Shown here: positions 49,401 to 55,400 of the stretch, piece by piece
Position numbering within the stretch: position 1 is the stretch's first letter
Layout of the letters: each line of letters opens with the position of its first letter
Assembly (NCBI GenBank): GCA_029263395.1
Contig: JAJCXO010000028.1
Coordinates: 1-57,021 of the forward strand
From: Acidobacteriota bacterium
Lineage (GTDB): Bacteria; Acidobacteriota; Thermoanaerobaculia; Multivoradales; J023
Length of the DNA stretch: 57,021 bases
Reading direction: 5' to 3'
Program-made: the position numbers and the translations under genes
The notes under the pieces: generated by a model
Databases searched by the model: none
What the model saw: the letters and a program-made list of their open reading frames with translations, nothing else
Told to the model about the DNA's origin: nothing

Positions 49401-52400
49401 GTCACGCAAGCCGTTCAGTACCGCATCCCCGGCGGGATCGGTCACGACAGCATCGGCAAGTCGAGCGCCAAACGTCGCGCCTAGACTGTAAGCGGCGTGC
49501 TCCTCGCTGCGGAGCTGAGTGAGGATGTGACAGATTCCGGTTTCGAGCCCGCCCAACGGCATGTCTGGACCGTAGAACTCCAAGTCCATCAAATAACCTT
49601 GCCGGTTAGGCATGGAAGTGATGATGATGACGTTCTGTAGCCGATCACTGAGCCATGTGAGAAAGATCCGATGGGCGGCGGGCAAAACGCCAGCAAGGAT
49701 CTCGCGCCGCACATTCGATACATACGGATTGACCATGTCCTTGCTGGCACACCAAGCATCCACCACCTCGACGATGGCACGGTCGGTGCCGGCATTTTCG
49801 CCAGAGTGGTATTCCTCCGTGAGACATTCACCGGACTTAGCGAACCGGCTCACCAGGTACCTGAGGCGACGCATCGCCCGCCCCTCGAGCGTGAAGGTGC
49901 TCAATGCAGGCAAACGCTGCATGACGCCGAACGGGGCGGCGCCGAAGGCCTGACCACCCGCGGATGCTAGCGGCTGATCACCGACCAGGTATGGCACGAG
50001 TTGGCGCTCGTCACAGTAGCGCACCAACTCATCGGCCAGAGGCTGGAAGTCGTCGACGGCACCGACGTAACAGAAGGCGAAACATAGGCCATCCGCTTCG
50101 TTGAAGTAGAACAGGGCGCGGCCGTAGGAGCCGAGAAAGATCCACGGAGCGATATCGCGACGGGCTAGGGCCGAGGTTTCCCAGGCCTGCTGTTCCAGAA
50201 TCGAGGCTACCACTGCCGATTCCCTGGGCCAGTCCGCCAACTCGTCCTCGCGCACAACAGTCCACTGGATGGGCGGCGCCACTTCGAGCTCGGCTTCAGG
50301 AACGATGGCAGCCTGTTCGACCCGTTCCTGTTCGACCCGTTCCTGTTCGATCCGTTCGACGTTCGGATTTGCTGGTAGGTCCGACGCAAAAGCTTCGATC
50401 TTGTGCTCGACCAGGTAGGCTGCCAGGTCGGCGAGGGTGTCTGCCTCGAACAACAGGGTTTTGGGTAAGGTGCCCACCCTCTTCTCGAGGGTTTTGACAA
50501 TGCGGAGATTGAGGAACGAATCCACCCCGTATTCGTCGAAGGGTTGATCGGGATCGATTTCGTCCACCGAAGTCCGTAACGCGCTGGCGAAGGTATCCGC
50601 CAGAAAACCCTCAACCTGTGGCAGGGTGGTGGCTACATCGGGTAGCGCTGCGGTCTCGGTACGGAGTGCCGGGCTCTCTAAAACCCTGGCGACAACCTGC
50701 GGCTCTGCCATCGACGAGTCGTGAACCTCTGTCCGAGGATTCAGGGCGAGTTCAATCCGATCCCGGTCTCCCGGCGCAACGGCAACATTCGAGTCATTGG
50801 ATCCGAGAGCAGCCACCAGCGCCGCCAGTCCGTCGTCGGTGGCCAATGGGATCACCCCGGTGGCTTCCTCAAAGAAGGCGATCTGATCCTGAGAGATCGC
50901 CATGCCGCCGTCGAGCCACAAGGGCCAATTGACTGCCAGGCTCTTGCCTTGCCGCTCCCCCTGCTGACGCAGGCGCTCGCGATAACGAGCAAAACCATCC
51001 ATGAATCCGTTGCCAAAGGCGTAGTCTGCTTGGCCCGGGTTGCCGAGAATCGACGATAGAGAGGAAAACAGCACAAAACACGCTAGGGGCTGATCGCGAG
51101 TCACCGCATCCAGCACCAACGTCCCTTCCCGCTTGGGCATCACGACGTTGTGAAACCGGGCAGAGGATTTGTTGGTCAGGAATCCGTCGTCGAGAATGCC
51201 AGCCGCATGAAACACGCCGTGTAGCGGACCGAAACGTTTGCCAACGTCGGCCACAAGCTGGGCCATCTGGTCTTCGCGGGTCACGTCGGCCTGCGTGTAC
51301 AGGCCCCGGTTTTGCCAACCTTGTAATGCGACCAGACGCGCTGCGAGCTCTGGGTTGGCCGCAGACCGACCCGTGAGTACAATGTTGCCCGAGGTCCGGC
51401 GCAACAAAAAGCGCGCCAAGATAAGACCCAGGCCACCGGCCCCACCGGTGATCAGATAGGTCCCGCTCTGCGGTAACTCCAACGGCGGCAACTCGAGAGG
51501 TGACGGTGAAACGACCTTCGGAACCAGCCGCCGTTGACGCACCTGGCGACCGCCCCAAAGTAGGTGACGAAAGCCGCCGTTGATCTCGAAGAGCTGAGCA
51601 GGCAACGCCCCAGTCTCCCGGGTCTCGCCACTCTGCTCCTTACCGTCACTCTGCACCTCGACAACTGTTGCCGAGAGTTGAGTCTCTTCGAGGATAACCG
51701 TCCGGAGCAGTCCAGCCAACGCTTCGATCCGCGGCGACAGGTTGCCTTCAGGGTTGGCGGCAACACAGCAGAGATGGACTGGCTCCGATTGATCGAGAAC
51801 TGCCTCGAGACATGGCAATAGAGTCTCGAGATCGTCGACGTGTGAGTTATCAGGCAGACGGTTCTCAGGCAAACAGTAGACAACAAGTCGCGGTAGCTGG
51901 TGTTGACCGAGGTGCTCGAAGAGCTGCCGCCAATTGGTCACCTCATCAACCGCCAGGCGATATCGATGCTGGCCGGTGACTTCGAAAGCCACACCCGGCT
52001 GCACCCAGGTGACGTGATCTGCTGCAGAGAGCCCTAGTGCATCAACCACGCGGCTCGTCAGTCCACTGTTGACGCCGAGAACTAACCCAGCGGTCGGCGT
52101 CAGGCCGGCAGCGCCTGTCAGAGGTATCCACTCGGGCCGGAAACTATGGACAGTGGTCTCCGAGGCGGACACTGGCTGCGTGGTGGCTGCTGGCTTAGCG
52201 CTAGCGACCGGCGGAGCTTCAAGAGAAGTCGCAACGCCTGAGGTCACCGGCCCTTTCGTGACATGAACTCTTTGGCGGCCACCGTTCGACGAAGGCTTCG
52301 CTGCGCCTCCTAGAGCCCGGACCGACAGATTCTCGAACCGCACCAGGAGGTTGCCTTGCGCGTCGACCAGGACGACGTGGAACCGACGGACGGGACTCAC

Positions 52401-55400
52401 CAATCGACCCTTGCCTGCATCCCCGGGCTCGGCACGCGTGACATAGGCGAAGCAGGTCTCGGGCAGGTCAGCCCACGGTACCAACCGCTCCAGGGCAAAG
52501 GGCACAGGCGTCCCTTCTTCGGGCGACATCAAGCCGACGATCGTCTGCAGCGCGCCATCCATCAGGCTGGGGTGGAACCGGAAGGGACAGGCTCCGGCGG
52601 CAGCAGGCAACACGAGCTCGGCCAGCGCCTCTGACCCGTTGCCTTGCCATGAGCGGATCGCCTGGAAAGCAGGCCCGTAGTGAAGTCCTCGCTCAGCGAG
52701 ACGTTGGTACCAGGTAGCGCCGTCAACGGCATCCCCACAGCGCTGACGGACCGCGGCGAGCTCCAAACGAGCCGGTGCCCCTTTTACGTTCAGCGGCATC
52801 ATTCGTCCCTCGGCTAGGACTCCGCCTCCTTTCTGGCCGTTGCAGGACAGCGACCAACTGCTGCTCCCCGAGGGTAACGCCGCGTCAGATCCCGCAATCG
52901 TCATCCGTAGTTCATGGGGGGCGCCGGAGAACACCAATGGACGCTGCCACGAAACACCGGCTAGTTCAGTCAGCCCAGAACCCCGGCTGACTGGACCCGA
53001 GGCACCGTTCCCACTGACCGAACTACCTGAGATACCAACGCTGAAACCGCCAGACGAGCCGGTGCCAGACACTGGGCCGTTGCCAGACACTGGACCACTT
53101 AGTTCCGTGCTTCCAGAAACCTTGCCAGACGACGCGGCAGCCAGCGCAATCTCCAAACAGACAACTCCTGGTAACAGCACCTGCCCGCCGATCACATGAT
53201 CGGCCACAAACGGCTCGTCGCCACGCAATAATTGGACAAAACTGTCGTTGCTGGCCAGCGGAGAGTCTACGATCGGCTCCGCCAAGACACCTGGCTCCCT
53301 CGTCTCCTCAGGTTCTGTCACGTCCTCAGGCTTGGTCGCCTCTTCAGCATCCGCCAACGCATCAGCGATCTTGGCTGGATCGCGTTGATCCGGCACCCAA
53401 TACCGAGCCTTGGCGAAGGGATAGGTCGGCAACGGCAGACGACGCGGCGGACGCTCACCGTAAAGCTTGGCCCAATCGATGGCTGATCCACTCACCCAAG
53501 CCTGCGCCAACGTCGCCACCTCGCGACCGGCCAACGCCAGGCCGACCGTGGCTGCATCCACCGGTTCTTGCCCAGAACTCGCAGCCTTCTTGCCCCGGCG
53601 TACACGCCCCGACCAAATTGCATCTGAAGGCTCACCGGCCGTAAACGCGACGAGTTGGCGCTGCAAGTCGCTCGCATCCCTGGCAACAATCGCTAGTCGA
53701 CAGGCATAAGCCTCCCGCCCGACTTGCAACGTGTGGGCGACGCGGCGCAGATCCAATGAGCTCGCCTCCCTGTTCCCTGCCGACGCTGCCCTCGCCAATG
53801 CGGCCAGGCTCGTGGATTGGGTGACCTGCCGCGGGTCGAGGCCCAACGACTTCGCCAACCGTTCACCGAACCGGGCATAACTCTCCCAGTCGAATCCGAG
53901 CTCAGACAGAGCCTCTTCCGGATCGAGATGCGCGACACCCAACGCCAGGACCTCAGCGGCGATGTTGACCACTTCGGACAACGTCCCCGAGTCCTCAGCA
54001 ATGATTGGCTTCATCGACACACTGCTGGCGGAGCTCAGGAAGCTGGCTAAATCCGTCGCTCGCGTCCGAAGCGCCTCGTCGGTTTTGGCCGAAAGCACAA
54101 AAACCTGCTCCCCCGCCTCAGCATCGCCAACGCCCAACAGGCCGGTGTCCTGCGAACCGGATGCCCCCACATACTCCTCGAGGGCAACATGACCGTTGAC
54201 GCCACCCATACCAAAGGAACTGACCCCAGCGCGACGCGGTACCGACCGGCCGTCCGCAGTGGTCGGCACATCCCAAGAGCGGGTCTCTCGCACGATCTCA
54301 AACGGAGAACCGTCCAACTTGATGAACGGATTGACTGCTTCGATGTGGATCGAGGCAGGTAGCTGCCGATGACGCATCGCCAGCAGGACTTTGCACATAC
54401 CAGCAATACCAGCGGCACGTTCCAAATGGCCGATGTTGCTCTTGACCGAGCCGATCCCACAGTGAGGCTCGTTTGGCGGCACCACCCCATGGCTGTCGTA
54501 GAGTCGGGCGAAAGCCTTCTTGAGACCACTGATCTCGATCGGATCGCCAAGGGCGGTGCCAGTACCGTGGGCTTCCATGTAGGAGATGGTTGTGGGATCG
54601 ATCCCCGTCATCTCCCACGCAGTCGCCACCAGATCGGCCTGGGCGTTGGGGTTGGGGGCGGTCATGGATGCCGCTTTGCCGCCGTGATTGACCGCGGTGC
54701 CTCGGATCAACCCATAAATAAAGTCGCCATCCGCTTCGGCCGCACTCAACGGCTTGAGCAATACGGCACCGGACCCCTCGCCCCGGGTATAACCGTCAGC
54801 CCGGCTATCGAACGTCTTGCACCGACCGTCGGGCGCCAACATGTCGGACTTTGAGATCGCGATGTGGTCGCGAGGACTGCTGTTGACGTTGATGCCGCCA
54901 GCAATCGCCAGTGCACAGTTGCCGATGCGGATCGCCTCGACTGCATTGTGCACCGCCACCAGCGCGCTGGAGCAGGCGGTATCCACCGGCTCGCTAGGTC
55001 CATGAATGTCGAGCAGATAAGAGATGCGATTGGTGAGGATGGTGTGGAACGAACCGGTCAACGTGTAGGCTTCGAGATCAACCTCGTAGTCGCGATAAAG
55101 CTCTTTGTAGTCGTAGTTACCAACCCCGACGAATAAGCCAGTATCGCTACCCGCCAGATCCGAGGGGCGATAACCGGCATCTTCGAGGGTCTTCCAGACG
55201 GTCTGCATGAAGATCCGCTGCTGCGGATCCATCAGCTCGGCTTCCCGTGGCGAGATGCCAAAAAACGCCGCGTCAAAACAGTCGATCTCGGGCACGAAGC
55301 TCCCGAACTTGGCATTGGTGCGATTCTTGTCTTCGGCAGGATCACCATACACCGCCCGCCAATCCCAACGATCGGGCGGCACCTCGGTGATCAGATCTTT

